The notes under the pieces are model-generated. The model did not search any database. It was not told the DNA's origin and saw only the letters and a program-made list of their open reading frames with translations. A program made the translations under genes and the position numbers. Below are positions 1-12,266 of a stretch of DNA of 64,000 nucleotides, in pieces (position 1 is the first letter of the stretch; every line of letters begins with the position of its first letter). This DNA is from Blastobasis lacticolella (lineage: Eukaryota; Arthropoda; Insecta; Lepidoptera; Blastobasidae): positions 14,507,907 through 14,571,906 of the forward strand of contig LR990041.1 in the NCBI GenBank assembly GCA_905147135.1, given 5' to 3'.

Positions 1-2690
1 ATTTCTTCTTCGTGCTGGTGTGTGCTTATTCGTCAGAGGTGATATCTGCTGTCGGCATCTTGCCATTGAACAATGTGACGAATCTGTTTTGTGGGTGTGC
101 GTGGAACAGGTAGGTACTTCCCGTGTCTACGCATGCCTATACAACAACCGTCAAGACGTAGGTGAGACAAATCGGTTTTTCGAGCACGTTCAATGCACTA
201 CCGACAGAGTTCTTGAGCGATGTCCTTCCGCTGAGTTGGTAGTCTTAGGAGACTTTAATGGTCACCACACTGAGTGGCTAGGGTCAAGCCGTCCTACCAA
301 CCCTGCCGGGAGATCCGCCCACGAATTTGCTCTGGCCAATGGTCTCATGCAACTGGTATTAGAACCCACCTACTTACCGTATGTTGTGGGCCGTGATTTT
401 TTGTTAGACCTTCCGCTGACCTCCCACCCAGACGGTTATCGGGTGTCCGTCGATGCTCCTCTTGGGACATCTGACCACTGCCTGGTCCGTTCTGAGGTGC
501 CTCTTGTTATACCCGAACGGGCTCGCCCCAGTGGGTCAGGCAAGATATGGCACTATAGTTCAGCAGACTGGGATGGATTGCGAGAATTCTTGCGTCGATG
601 CTTTTCGTGCCTGGACAATGGCTCGGGCCCACAAGGACCCTAACACCCACAATTTGAGGAAAAGTATAATGCTGTATCGAGGTTTACAAAGAGGATAATG
701 GCTGGAGCAAAATTCAAATTCATTGGTGGAATTGGGGAGAGACTAATCAGCTACCCATCTGGGAGTCGTGCTTTTTGGTCTCTCTCCAAAGCTGTTGAGG
801 GGAACTTTTGTCGTTCTTTTCCACCTTTGCGCAAGCCGGATGAGCTATTGGCCCACACGGCAAAGGAGAAAGCTGATCTCTTGGGTAATCTCTTTGCCAA
901 AAACTCAAATCTGGATGATGGGGGAGCTGCACCGCCTACCATCTCGCGGTGTGAGGGCAGCATTCCTGAAGTCCGTTTCACCCAAAAAATTATAAGACGT
1001 GTGCTTCTCTCCCTAGACATCCAGAAGTCCAGTGGGCCTGACGGCATTCCGGCTATTGTTCTTAAAAAATGTGCTCCCGAGTTGTCTCTCGTGCTAATAC
1101 GCTTATTCGAACTTTTCTACACCTCTGGAACGGTGCCGTCTTCGTGGAAGCTAGCCTTTGTACATCCGATACCCAAGAAGGGTGATAATTCAGACCCATC
1201 AAATTACAGGCCTATAGCGGTAACCTCCTTGCTCTCTAAGGTGATGGAGCGGGTTATCAATATCCAGCTCCTCGGATACTTAGAGGACCACCAGCTGATC
1301 AGTGACCGTCAATATGGCTTTCGCCATGGTCGCTCAGCTGGTGACCTTCTTGTGTACCTCACCCACCGGTGGGCAGAGGCTGTCGAGAGCAAGGGGGATG
1401 CTCTGGCTGTCAGTCTTGACATAGCCAAGGCATTTGATCGGATCTGGCTCAGGGCACTTCTATCAAAACTCCAAAAGTACGGTATCCCCGAGGGGCTCTG
1501 GTATCCAGCTTCCTGTCTGGACGGAGCATCCAAGTCGTTGTCAATGGATGCTGCTCCGATACCAAGACTATAAATGCTGGAGTACCCCAAGGTTCAGTAC
1601 TATCTCCCACGCTGTTTCTTCTGCATATCAATGATATGCTGAATATTTATTTATTTGATTTATTTATTTATTTTCGGAAGACTTACAGCTATAACATTGC
1701 AATTGATATTCTATACAGTAGATATCCCCAGTATTCAGTGGGATGGGATAGTTATGCGGATGACAGTACTGGAATGTTAGTTATACTGGCCGAGCGAATG
1801 TCCCTCGTTCCGAAGTGTCGGAGAGCCGAATTAGACTTGTGTCGAATATTGAACATTCCTTGGAGCAAGTTGCTCAGTGGGGCAGACTAAACCTGGTCCA
1901 ATTCAACCCCTCGAAGACACAGGTCTGCGCATTTTTCGCCAAAAATGATCCTTTTGACATAGTGCCGCAGTTTCAAGGAACACCCCTTTCTATCTCAAAA
2001 AGTATTGGGATCCTCGGTGTCGACATATCGGATAGCGTGCGATTCCGGAGTCACCTGGAAGGCAAGGCCAAACTGGCTTCGAAAAGCTGAGAGTGCTTAA
2101 CCGGTCTAAGCGATACTTCACCCCAGGGCAGCGCCTGCTGCTGTATAAGGCACAAGTGCGGCCTCATATGGAGTATTGTTCCCATCTTTGGGCCGGCGAA
2201 ACTGCCGACCTGCTTAATCTTCTGGACTCCGTACAGAGACGTGCCATACGAATTGTCGATGATCCCATACAAACAAGCAAGTTGTAACCACTGGCAAACC
2301 GAAGGGAATTTGGCTCCCTGTGTGTGTTCTATCGGCTGTACAATGGGGAGTGTTCCGAGGAACTTTTCGATCTAGTGCCCACAGCACAATTCCGCCATCG
2401 CACCACCCGCCCGCCGTGGGCTTGGTACTCATCCTCACTACGTAGACCCTCAGTTGGTCACGACGCAAAGGTTCGAAAGAACGTTTCTCGCTCGTACGAT
2501 TCGGATGTGGAATGAGCTCCCAGCCACAGTGTTTCCTTTGGACTATGACATGGGATCGTTCAAGAGGTATATTAGAGGTCTCTTCAGAGGCGGGTAACGC
2601 ATTGGTGACTCCCCTGGTGTTGCTGATGTCCATAGGCGGTGGTGACCACTTTATATCGGGTGGCCCACGTGCCTGTTTGGCCAAAAGAAA
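1..2690 (+). mobile_element. Degenerate jockey-like non-LTR retrotransposon (LINE) ORF2, 5' end cut by window
   Basis: Three parts can be read in order. Positions 20-600 encode an apurinic-type endonuclease with a GDFN motif near 250 and a TSDH motif near 470. Positions 960-1500 encode the reverse-transcriptase palm, with SGPDG near 1030, SNYRPI near 1200 and the catalytic SLDIAKAFD near 1415. The second catalytic motif YADDS is near 1757, and the C-terminal region (YKAQVRPHMEYC) lies near 2140. The reading frame breaks near 600-700, 1500, 1890, 2085 and 2287. About 95 bp of TTTA-rich sequence interrupts the gene between 1640 and 1735, just before YADD. It is therefore a dead copy. The 3' tail at 2590-2690 resembles minus-strand tails at 27571 and 62815. 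Clade assignment is by resemblance. Confidence 0.9.
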
Positions 2691-3589
2691 TATTAACCAA
2701 TCACCGGTTTAGAAACTCTTGTGTTTTGTCAAATTTTCGTTAAAATATATAATTTCAAAGTTATACGTGATTTAAGATTTGTATTGAAATATTAAATCAT
2801 GTTGATATTACAATAGGTATACGGCAACTTCACCAAGCCACCTAGTACGTAGCTACTACCTAGGTAGTACCCGGTACCTACGTACCTAGCTACATCTACT
2901 AAAGAACATCAATAGCTATCCAACGGAGCAACGCGGCCAGCCTTCTGGGAACCTTTCCATATTTGGGGGACCTTAGTAATATTTTTTCTATCTCTATCTC
3001 TATTGTCTAGGATTAGTTAGAATAGGGTTGGGTTTCTTTATATCAGGGTAAGGTTGTTTTTTTTTTATTATCGCTTTGTTAAGGTGTTGTTACAAATTCT
3101 TGTAATTTCACTAATCAATAACTTTATTTTTTGAAAACAAATATTTCTTTAGCAACAAATCGGCATTCCACGGTCTGAGAAGGAAGTCCAAGAATTACTT
3201 TTTTGAGTACGTATACTAAAGGGTCAATAAATTTTTTCGGTGTCTCTAATTTCTCTGTACTATGCATTTTGAGACTCGATCCATATACAGACCGTTCTCC
3301 AGATTACTGCGACTCTATTAACAATATCAAGTTTTAATATTTTTTTTTTAATTAAGAAAGCACATAAATTCTGGAGGCTTTTTTATCAATATCATCTAAC
3401 CGAAGAGTAAAAGAAACTCTAGCCACCTAAGAACACCCCTTAGTCCTCGAGTTAACTGTAAACAATCTCTACGTAAGCCAACAAAAGATTAGTGGTGCTG
3501 ACTGGTGCTCCTAGCCGGGTCACGGGGCCTCATAGTGTTTGGAAATTGTATTTATTTTAATGGGCAGAGGTTGACCGAGCGCATCGCAT
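2691..3589. other. AT-rich spacer, no gene seen
   Basis: I see no gene or recognisable element here. A perfect 16-bp palindrome (TACTACCT/AGGTAGTA) lies at 2854-2869 inside a tract rich in CTAC and GTAG words. Confidence 0.6.
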
Positions 3590-4135
3590 TCCGTCTGCTC
3601 GCCGCCGCGCCGCCGCGGCCGCTTCGGCTCCAGCCTACAGCGGGCCCCGGCCAGCGGCTGGTACCCGCGCCGCGGTGCCGCGCGGCCGCGCCACTATCTT
3701 GCCGCATTCCACAGCGCCGAAGTGGCGGCGCGCCCCGCGCGTGCCTGCCGCCGACCCACGCGCCCGCGCCGCGCCGCCGCCCGCCGCCCGCGCCCGCACC
3801 CGCCGCGCCCGCCGCGCCCGCGCCGCCTCAGTCGCCGCCGCGCGCCCGCATGCTCCGAGCGCTCAGCGCCTCGCCGCACCTCCGCTCACGAGATCGCGAT
3901 ACCCGAGTGAAGTGCAGTGTCAATGGATGCGGTTTACGAACAACTATAGTGTCGATTGTGTTTCGCTGCCTTGGATTTGTCTATTCATGGTGAGTGGTAT
4001 GGTCGACGACGACGCCTTGGATGACCGCAGCGCTGTGGATGCGCGCGCTTTCACGATGCGGCCACTTTCATTTCATACGCATAGCTCGAATTCCGCGCGC
4101 CCGCGCCGACCGCGCCGCGGCCGCTGACCCTGCGC
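3590..4135 (+). promoter_or_regulatory. CpG-rich block; candidate promoter or first non-coding exon of expanded
   Basis: A strongly GC- and CpG-rich stretch (about 3590-3890) stands out from the AT-rich surroundings. It is followed by a clean splice-donor match: the sequence breaks after CATG at 3989 before GTGAGT. The next strong plus-strand signal is the acceptor at 12238, just before the expanded start codon, so this could be its 5' untranslated exon. The long open frames through the block are low-complexity Pro/Ala/Arg and I do not regard them as proteins. A short ATG frame of eight codons starts near 3934. The link to expanded is inference; two smaller GC-rich patches at 9900-10110 and 10670-10750 are alternatives. 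Confidence 0.35.
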
Positions 4136-7134
4136 CCGCGCGCCCTTCCTCTAGAGCAGCGATTCTTAAAGTGGGTTCCGCGGACGGAACCCCAGAGGTT
4201 ACGTGGAAAAATCACCAGGGCTCTGCCTCCGCAACCATTCCGTAGCAGCACGTTGTGATTTTTTAAAAGCATGATCTTGGTATAGCGTCCCAGCCAAAGG
4301 TTCGTGATGGTGGCGCAGCGGATTGCGGGGAACCTATGTGTATCCCATCCTGGATTACGAAGCCCTGATAGATATTCAAAGTTCATCCTTATGAGTACAT
4401 TTGAGTACATATCTCAAAGATCGTCATCATCATCTCAGCCATAGGACATCTCGCTCCGGTCTTAGGACATTGTTTTGGGTTTGTGTTTGGAGTAAATGCC
4501 TTGAAGTATCAAAAAAGGCTATATTAACTTTGTTCTCTTATGTAAGAACCTATCTCTATGGAGCAAGTAGTAGATAGATGCTTAAGTAATTTGTTTAAGA
4601 AGAAAAATTGTCTCCTTTATCCACGTGAAATTGAAGTTTTTCAAACTCACTTAAAATGTGAAAATATTCCATTGTCGCGCTTGTTCCTTATTTAGGAAGT
4701 GTTCATGTCTAATAGTGGTCCTAAACTGCCGAAAGGCCTTGTCCTGAGTTTACTAAGTTATGTCTTGAAGTACCCAAAATGTAAATAAATGAATTAAATG
4801 ATTAAAATTAAAAAATTTGGTTACTACATCATGGCGTGGGGTCCACTTGACTGGGATCCAGGATTCTGAGCGACTAACGTTTGACCTCCGTGACAGATTG
4901 GAACCTGAGCAAATTGTTTCATGGTTACATATTCAGTTGACAATCACGCCAGACTTTTGGAGGTCTCACTAAACTCTATCAATATTTGAATTTACTTTCT
5001 TGCACTTAATTCAATTTTTTTAAGTTTTATTGTTAGAGCCAAGAAATAACGAAAAAAATTCGCTCGCTACGCTCGTTCATTTCATTAATATTTAATTACC
5101 TACTTTGCAATAATATGAAATATTTCGATTTCACCGTGCTCGCTTATTTCATTGTTAGACACAGAATATAAACTCTACCTATAAGTATTCGGTTCCCAAA
5201 ATATAGCTTCGCTTGCCCATTATTCCAGTTAAAAATGCATTTGGTGAGTGTTCCGTTGCCAAAAGTTTAGGAGCTTGCAGCTTGCGAGTTTCAGCAGCTC
5301 TATCTATAACTCCTTTTGGAATGAAAGCTATTTTACGTATTTTAGCTTAGATAGCCTACTTGCCACATAAATAAACAATCTAAAACTCGAATACCTATGC
5401 AACTCAGGTGTCTATCCTCTGTCGGACCCACCCACCCACTAAAGCGCTTAGGCATATTTTAGTCATTAAAATCCACAAAAAGGCATACAGGTGCATATAA
5501 CCATAAATCCAAAAAGCTGGCCGTGGCGAAAGCCAGCGCTGTTGATGATGAAAAAGACCATACACCAACGATTATCATTTAAGTCAGCAGCATGATGGAT
5601 ACAAAAACCTTCTTGAAATAGGTACCTAATTATAAATAGAGACGACTGTTTAGTACCTACTTATGAACAAGAATCATCGTTATCCCGCAAGTAGGTAGGA
5701 TAGAACGTAACTAGTCAGTACATATAGTCACCCAACGACACGAACGCCTTAAACGGGGTCTGTCTGTGCATCACTGATTGATAAACATAATGATTCATTA
5801 GTCCATATAGTAAACACCTCTACATGCACGGCCACGACCGCATTCCTTCGATAGCACGCCTAGATTGCGTAGGTAAATAACCAACTATGTACACTCGCTG
5901 TAAATGACATGCCTAATTTACAAACCTACATTCGGAATTTTCATGATTCTGTGACATACTCATACCTAGTTAAGTGGTTTAAGGTTAGCGCCCAATATTA
6001 CGTAGTTAGGCAAGTTATTATACTAAACTTTTATGTTATGTCCTTGGCAGCTAAATAAAAAGGAACTGAAATATAAATACTTGTTGATTTTGGATGACAT
6101 AATTTAGAGCTTAGGGAGAAGATTATGGCAAAGAAATTATAAGTACCTACACATTCTACAACAAAAAGGTCTCAACCCAATTTCTTTGTGGGCATGTACT
6201 CTTTGTAGGTCTCAGTACTTGATGCCCTACTAAGCATTACATACCTACAGGCTCATTTACAGCATTTTATAAGACACTGACAATAGTCAAGGTCACTGGC
6301 TTTTCCTAGCCTAACTCCACGAACCTGATGCCTAGGTATTTCACGTGGGCGTAGAGTACCTATATAATTTGGGTAGCACTAATGTTGCTATCCACCTAGC
6401 TCCTCAAGGAAATTCAAAAGACCTTTCAGTCTCCGGAAATTCACCAGGATGGTGATTGATTGTCCTAAAGTCCTAGAAGTGCCAAAAAACCCACGTTGCA
6501 CCCCTATTCGTTTGTCAAACCATGCGCCTAACACCCTGAACACATTTAGGTACATTTTTAGATAGATCTACACAGTCGGGTAAAAATGTAGAGCACGCCT
6601 CAAATGAAATTATCTATTACAGTACTTTTATAAAAATTCATCACTATTTCCTTTGTAACTTTGTATTTTCCGCCGTAACATGAGAACGGATTGATTGATT
6701 TTAATATTTTTTTAGTTCTCTTGGCTATAATACAGGGGTGGTTCTTGCGCAAGAAAAAAGGGTAGCTAGATATAGATTAGGGTAGGGGTAAGACACCACG
6801 TGAACGAAATCGCGACCAGGCCAGCTAGTGCATTATATAAAAACATCAATATTGTAATGGTTCATCGACTTATTGATTTTAGATGTAAAAAACGTTTACC
6901 CTAGACTTCATCTGCGTAAAATACGAATATGCCGAATTCGGTAATTTTACAATTAATGTCGACATAAGTAATTCTTAAAACCCTAGTCGTGTTGGTCTGT
7001 CTGGGATAAACCTACAAACTTTAATGTGCAAATTTTTTTTACTGCCTAGGTAAAATAGGTAGGTAACAGTAAGTAGTATTTTATTAGCACAATTCATAAA
7101 CAATAAATACCTTATAGGAAGGTACATACATGTT
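4136..7134. other. Intergenic spacer with repeat debris, no gene seen
   Basis: AT-rich sequence with many TAGGTA and ACCTAC words. At 4156-4210 there is a sequence resembling one end of a hAT-type element (CAGCGATTCTTAAAGTGGG), but I found no matching second end. No coding region could be supported. Confidence 0.55.
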
Positions 7135-7201
7135 GGTGGCCTAATAGCTAACGGCTTCGACTCGTAAACGAGAGGTACCGAGCTCGATCCCTGGTGCCGC
7201 C
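7135..7201 (+). repeat. tRNA-like sequence, probably a SINE head
   Basis: The stretch has a good polymerase III A-box (TGGCCTAATAG) and a T-arm-like block with loop CTCGATC. Six bases at each end can pair as an acceptor stem (GGTGGC with GCCGCC, one G-U). A seven-base loop CTCGTAA would carry anticodon CGT (threonine). It is only 67 nt long and the D-arm does not pair well, so it looks like a decayed tRNA or the tRNA-derived head of a SINE rather than a working tRNA gene. Confidence 0.4.
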
Positions 7202-7439
7202 ATGTACCTACTATTACCATGTAATACCTACATTAGTTGATCACTAACCCATGCACTCCTACGGAGACTAAACGATTAACCATGATCCAATCCAAAAATC
7301 TAGTCAGGTTCCCGTGGTAACAGGGTCATAGATATCAGAATGCAGTCGCTCTACTGTGTGTGGATCTGCCAAATCCTGGATTTCCTCCTAATATTCAAAT
7401 AACCTAATATAAGATTGCATGATGGAAGTTCAAACTTGT

Positions 7440-7575
7440 CAATACGATCACATCACATCAACAGCCCGTAACAGTCCACTGCTGGGCTTGAGCCTCCTCG
7501 AGAGTCGCGCTCTCGAAAGCCTCCTTGAGCTGAGAGCATTTTGCCATAATCTCTACGCTTGGACGCGCTTTGGAA
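7440..7575 (+). repeat. Dispersed repeat fragment shared with 13250-13500
   Basis: Contains the phrase typical of lepidopteran interspersed repeats about AACAGTCCACTGCTGGGCTT. A 20-bp stretch at 7543-7562 (GCCATAATCTCTACGCTTGG) recurs exactly in reverse complement at 13439-13458, inside intron 1 of expanded. No coding capacity is visible. Confidence 0.55.
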
Positions 7576-9880
7576 ATCGCCGTGTGGAAACCACAAGACA
7601 AAAGTGCTGCTGCTTAATGTTCATTTTCGGATACACTAGCTGGTCACTTAGTCAACAGAACTAGGGAGTGGGAGAGCACTCTGAATTGGATATTACCGAG
7701 CCCCATTTGAATTTGACCTGTATAAACTAAGACACGATTTGAGTTATAAATAAAGAAACAAAAATTGTAGTAAGTAGTTAAGTAATTTATTTGGCTACAC
7801 GAATAATTATATTTAGATGATTCCAAAAAATAATTGGGTAAACGCGGTATTATCAAACTGGTTTGATAATATCGTCCCCACATCTGAAAAGACCGTGCCC
7901 CTATGAATTTCACGGAATTTGGTGTGTGATAAAGAGTTATTCATAGTTTACAATACCGCGCTTTGTGGCGCGAAATTGTCAAACTCCATCATTTCACTTT
8001 ATTACCGCAAAGTTAATTATGTTTCCAAAATTATTTCTCACATAAATTATAAAATATATTTGCATTTGTAGAAATCATGTTTGACAGATGTACAAATGTT
8101 AAATATAAAATTATAGGGCCTACCTATATAGGTCTCATTCTATCAAAATCACCCGCGAAACTTGTGCAACGTGTCGTCTCTCTGTACTCGTACTAGGCAG
8201 CCCAGGCTGCCTTTGCGCGCAGAGAACCTGAAACTCACGGTTGAAATTTATCCAGTATGCCGCTCATGACGTAAAAACACTGCTTTATTCCCTTGGTGTA
8301 TAATCTACTATTATTAAGTACATGATTTCGAAAACAGAGTATGCTTAGATGTCAGTACATAAGTCAATAAAATGAATGAAAAATATTGTCTTCCGTTTTT
8401 ATAAGGGTTTGGTTTATATAGGAACCCCTTTCCATTTGTCTTCAGATATGCTTATTTAAACAGATGTTGTAGGTAATTTTATGTACCAACAAGTTATCAA
8501 ACTGTTATAAACTACCTCGGTACCGACTTACTGACGTACAAAAAAAACGCAAGAGTTAGACATAACGAGAAAATTGTCAATGACGTACGTATATACATCT
8601 AGCTTCATTACACGTAAACTATTAAAATTCCAGAGCTGCGTCCGAGAAAACTAACCTGCGGTGACGTAAATAAGTGTAAACGTCGATAGCGTAGGTAGGT
8701 TGGTACTTAGGTACACATAACTACTGACAGTGGTATTTGTGTTAGATAATCGGTCGATTAAATAGAAGTAAAAATATGACCATTACAGACTACACACCCT
8801 AGGTTGTGTAGTCAGTGATGACCATACATCGACATCTCACATGTTTGCTCTACATAAAATATAAACAATGAGACATGCGATACATAAATACTTCAATGCT
8901 TATTGAAATGTAGAGTACAGTTGCTAAGAAAAAAGTGTAGGTACAAACGAGGAATAAAGTAGAGAACATTTTAAAATGTTAAAAAGATTATCACAATTGC
9001 TTTTAGTTTTTTTATTACTGTGTAAAGTAACTTTGTCATTTTTAACTTTTAACGTAACAAGTATTTTCTGAGTTAAGTTTAAAAGTTGTTATTTGCATTT
9101 AATTTTTAATTTATTGGAAGCATGCAATAATTCTTGCCTACCTAGTAAATTAAAAGTGTTTATAGGCTAAGTCATCATAAGTTATCTTTTTAATAGGTGT
9201 TCATTTAAAGAACCTAAGAATTGCTTTTAATGAAACAATTTCATTTAGGTATAGTGGTATGGTATTTACCTGGTAGCGGTCAAGGATGGGTTCTTGGTAA
9301 GTGATAGCTAATTGGACCTCCGTTCAGCCAATTCAATTTGTCTAAAGATAACTGCCTACACCAAATACCTAGGTACATACCTACCCTGTATGTTGATGAT
9401 GTAGCTGCAATGGAATTTTTTCTAAAAGTGATAATGTAAAAATGTAAGTAATGCTCTTGAACTGTAACTGTAGGTACAACTACCACTTCATAAAACCTAA
9501 TACCTACGTTAATTCAAGTATGTAGCTACTATCTCGAGTTTTCTCAAACAAAAACGACATTCAAGGCGGTGTATTCTAAACATTTAAAGACGTGACAATT
9601 AATTATCTAAATAGGTACCCGGTAATTTCATTTAGATAACCATTATAGGGTTAAGTTAATATACCTACACAATTAAAGCTCCTCTGGACTCACAGCAGCT
9701 TTAATGTTACATTATTACAGACCGCAACAACGTTAGATAGGTAGACTTACCTACTTACTTTAATCTGAAACAGAGAGTTCTAGAGTTAGCACCGAGCCCG
9801 ATCTCGCACACAAACCAGATTAGAATACCACTGCGGCCAAGCCGGTATGTGTACAGAAATTCCTTGTTTAGAGGAGATTC
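7576..9880. other. AT-rich spacer, no gene seen
   Basis: I found no recognisable coding sequence, RNA gene or bounded transposon in this stretch on either strand. Confidence 0.5.
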
Positions 9881-10115
9881 GATTGTGAGTGTCAAAAGTG
9901 GTGGCGGGATGTCGAAAAGTGGAGGCAGCGACGTCCGACGGTATGCGAGGACGCAAGATGAGGCTGGTGCAGGGGGAGGGGCGCTCGGCATCTGAAGGTC
10001 GTCCGCATTCCTCGCGTCGCCGTCCGCTGCTACCGCGCTTACGTAGCGCCTCCCGCCCGCGCCCCGCCGCGACCGGTCTGCCCCCGCCCCTCGCCGGACC
10101 GCACCGTCACAAACT
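9880..10115. promoter_or_regulatory. GC-rich patch, possible CpG-type promoter
   Basis: A local CpG-rich stretch upstream of expanded contains several GC-box-like words (CCGCCC, CCCCGCC). It could be an alternative promoter region. A smaller GC-rich patch of CGCCG repeats lies at 10670-10750. There is no direct evidence of transcription. Confidence 0.25.
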
Positions 10116-11204
10116 AGGTATCGCGCATTTACAAAAACAAAAAACATGTTCTTATGGCTATCAAGAGCTAAGGAGCCGCAGAGGTACCGGATGGGATGAA
10201 ATTTATTCGCGTCTAGTTTTTTTTTACCCGATCTCGTGGTTCAACATTCCAACTAAGTAGGTATCGAATGTGTAAGTTTTGTAGATGGCCAAGTGTTTTG
10301 TCGAATCGAACTATAAAATGTGGCTTTATCTCGTTCAAAATGTTTTAGGTAGATACTTAATTTATTATAAATCTTTATTGAGCGTATATTGTTAATACTT
10401 TACCTATTACTTAAGTTATCTTCGTTTTACGATTTCTGCGTTTATCCTTACTTACACTCATTATTGTCTGTTTTACGCATACCTAGTTGTAAAAAATCAA
10501 AGGTCGCTATTGTAATGAAATCCATTATTAGAAAGTTGTAGCTTTGTAAAACTAACAATATATGCCGGTGTACAGGCTATAATGCGGTGCCCAGCTCAAG
10601 GCAGCAGGTAGCAAAAAGGAGATTGTCGAAAAAAAGGCAATGGAATGTACAGATGGCGCAGATCCAGACATTCTTGGGCCGTGCTCCCGCGCCGCGCCGC
10701 CGCGCCGCCGCGCCGTAGGATCGACACGGCGCGGGCGGCGGCGGATGTATACCGACTGATGAGTTTAAAATGTGTTGTCGTGTAAAGTCATAATAATAAA
10801 AGATGAGAGAGAAGCGAAATAAATGAACACAGACATGTGTTGTATTTCTCAATACAATAATAATTTTACAAGTAGGTATCGTTTTGAGGAAACTCGATAT
10901 TCTCTACATTTTTTCTGTTACCGTGCCTCTCGAAACTTGACAGACATTTTACATATTAGTTTTATGAACAAATCACATTCATAAATGTTTTAGCTTTAAG
11001 TCCGCCACTGCACTTTTGTGCATAAAGCTTTAATAAATAAATAAATATACCTAACTCTGAAAATAATAGAAATATTTATCATAACTACCTACAGAAATTA
11101 ATGTAAAAACAATTTATATTAATAAGTTTCTATTCAAAAATTACAATAAATGAACCTACATATAAATAAATTCAATCAATAATTTACAAATAACCAGCCC
11201 CTGA

Positions 11205-11475
11205 CAGTTCCCGGCGCAAAAGTGCCTATTACACCAGCAGCATTCCCGCGCTGTATGGCAATGGCTATTCTCTGCGATAGGAACCAGCCAGCACGGCTAT
11301 CCCTAAACCTACTGGCTAATTTGCAGACCAAACTCTTCGCCTCTGTACCCAAATGCCCAAAATTTCCATAGCGAAGGGCACAAACAGATAGTTAGCCTTC
11401 ATTGCCGCGGTCTTCAGCCTTTTCTTGGCATTTGCATCCTCCGCAGCAGTAGCTGGCGAGATGACCTAGCGACTC
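11205..11475 (-). mobile_element. LINE ORF2 C-terminal fragment, frameshifted
   Basis: Read on the minus strand, the stretch encodes a phrase typical of lepidopteran LINE C-termini: KRLKTAAMKANYLFVPFAME, then, after a frameshift, a QRIAIAIQRGNAA-like segment. It is short, frameshifted and has no 5' part, so it is a dead 5'-truncated copy. Confidence 0.7.
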
Positions 11476-12230
11476 ATGTGGCTGGCGGTGGTGGTGACTA
11501 AATATAGTAGATTATATACCAAGGGAATAAAGTAGTGTATTCCGTCTTGGGCGGCGTATTGGATCCTGAGCGACCGAGTTACCTATATAGAGTCCTAAGT
11601 GGAGTTCAAGCCAACCAAGGCTAAGATAGCTTTATTCCTAAGGTGAAAACTCTACTTTTCACACCATCTGCGAGACAATAAAAAAAGCACTTACAATTTA
11701 GCAAATTCCGAAGTTAAATCAGTATCGCTTCATGACATTTTCGTATCAATGTAAAATATAATTTAAATATATTATCTAACATGAATACATTTTTTGTATT
11801 TCTCACTTTCCATTTGCACAATTTTAGCAGACTTTGGTCCTGCAACCATACTGCCTAGTCTTTAGTAACCGTTTGTGCAATCACGCCTTTTTATTTTAAA
11901 ATACAATAGTGAGCGGAATTTTAAGTGTTGTGACCACTTTATTGGGTCCACAACTAGTATAGTGGCAGCCACATTTTAAAAGAAGAAAACAGTCGAGTTT
12001 GTAGCTAAGATTAGGTTCTTATGTAGTCTAAGTTCTCTAAACGGTACAACGTAACATGGAACCGAATAAGTAGGTCGTATCTTCTTAGGTCTCAAGATTG
12101 CTCTGCCCTGTGAATCTTTGATGCATTCGTACAATGCCCCCAGCACAGACGCTCCGATACACTTCCGATGGTTTTTGCTCTGTCGTGTCGTGGCGTCTTT
12201 GATGCAATGGAGTTTAATCTTGTTATTGTT

Positions 12231-12266
12231 TGTTGCAGAGCGTGTAATAGTTACTCGAGATGCGAC
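12231..12266 (+). promoter_or_regulatory. ex: Splice acceptor and 5' leader of expanded
   Basis: A pyrimidine-rich tract ends in TTGTTTGTTGCAG with the AG at 12237-12238. The exon then runs 28 nt to the start codon at 12267. At least one non-coding exon must therefore lie upstream. No in-frame stop separates the acceptor from the ATG, so a start in an upstream exon is not formally excluded. Confidence 0.7.

Noticed and set aside
3505..4127. Long Pro/Ala/Arg-rich open frames in the CpG-rich block
   Set aside because: Frames are open on both strands because of base composition. They are low in complexity and match no family.
4156..4430. hAT-type element beginning CAGCGATTCTTAAAGTGGG
   Set aside because: One plausible terminus only. 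I found no matching inverted end or flanking duplication.
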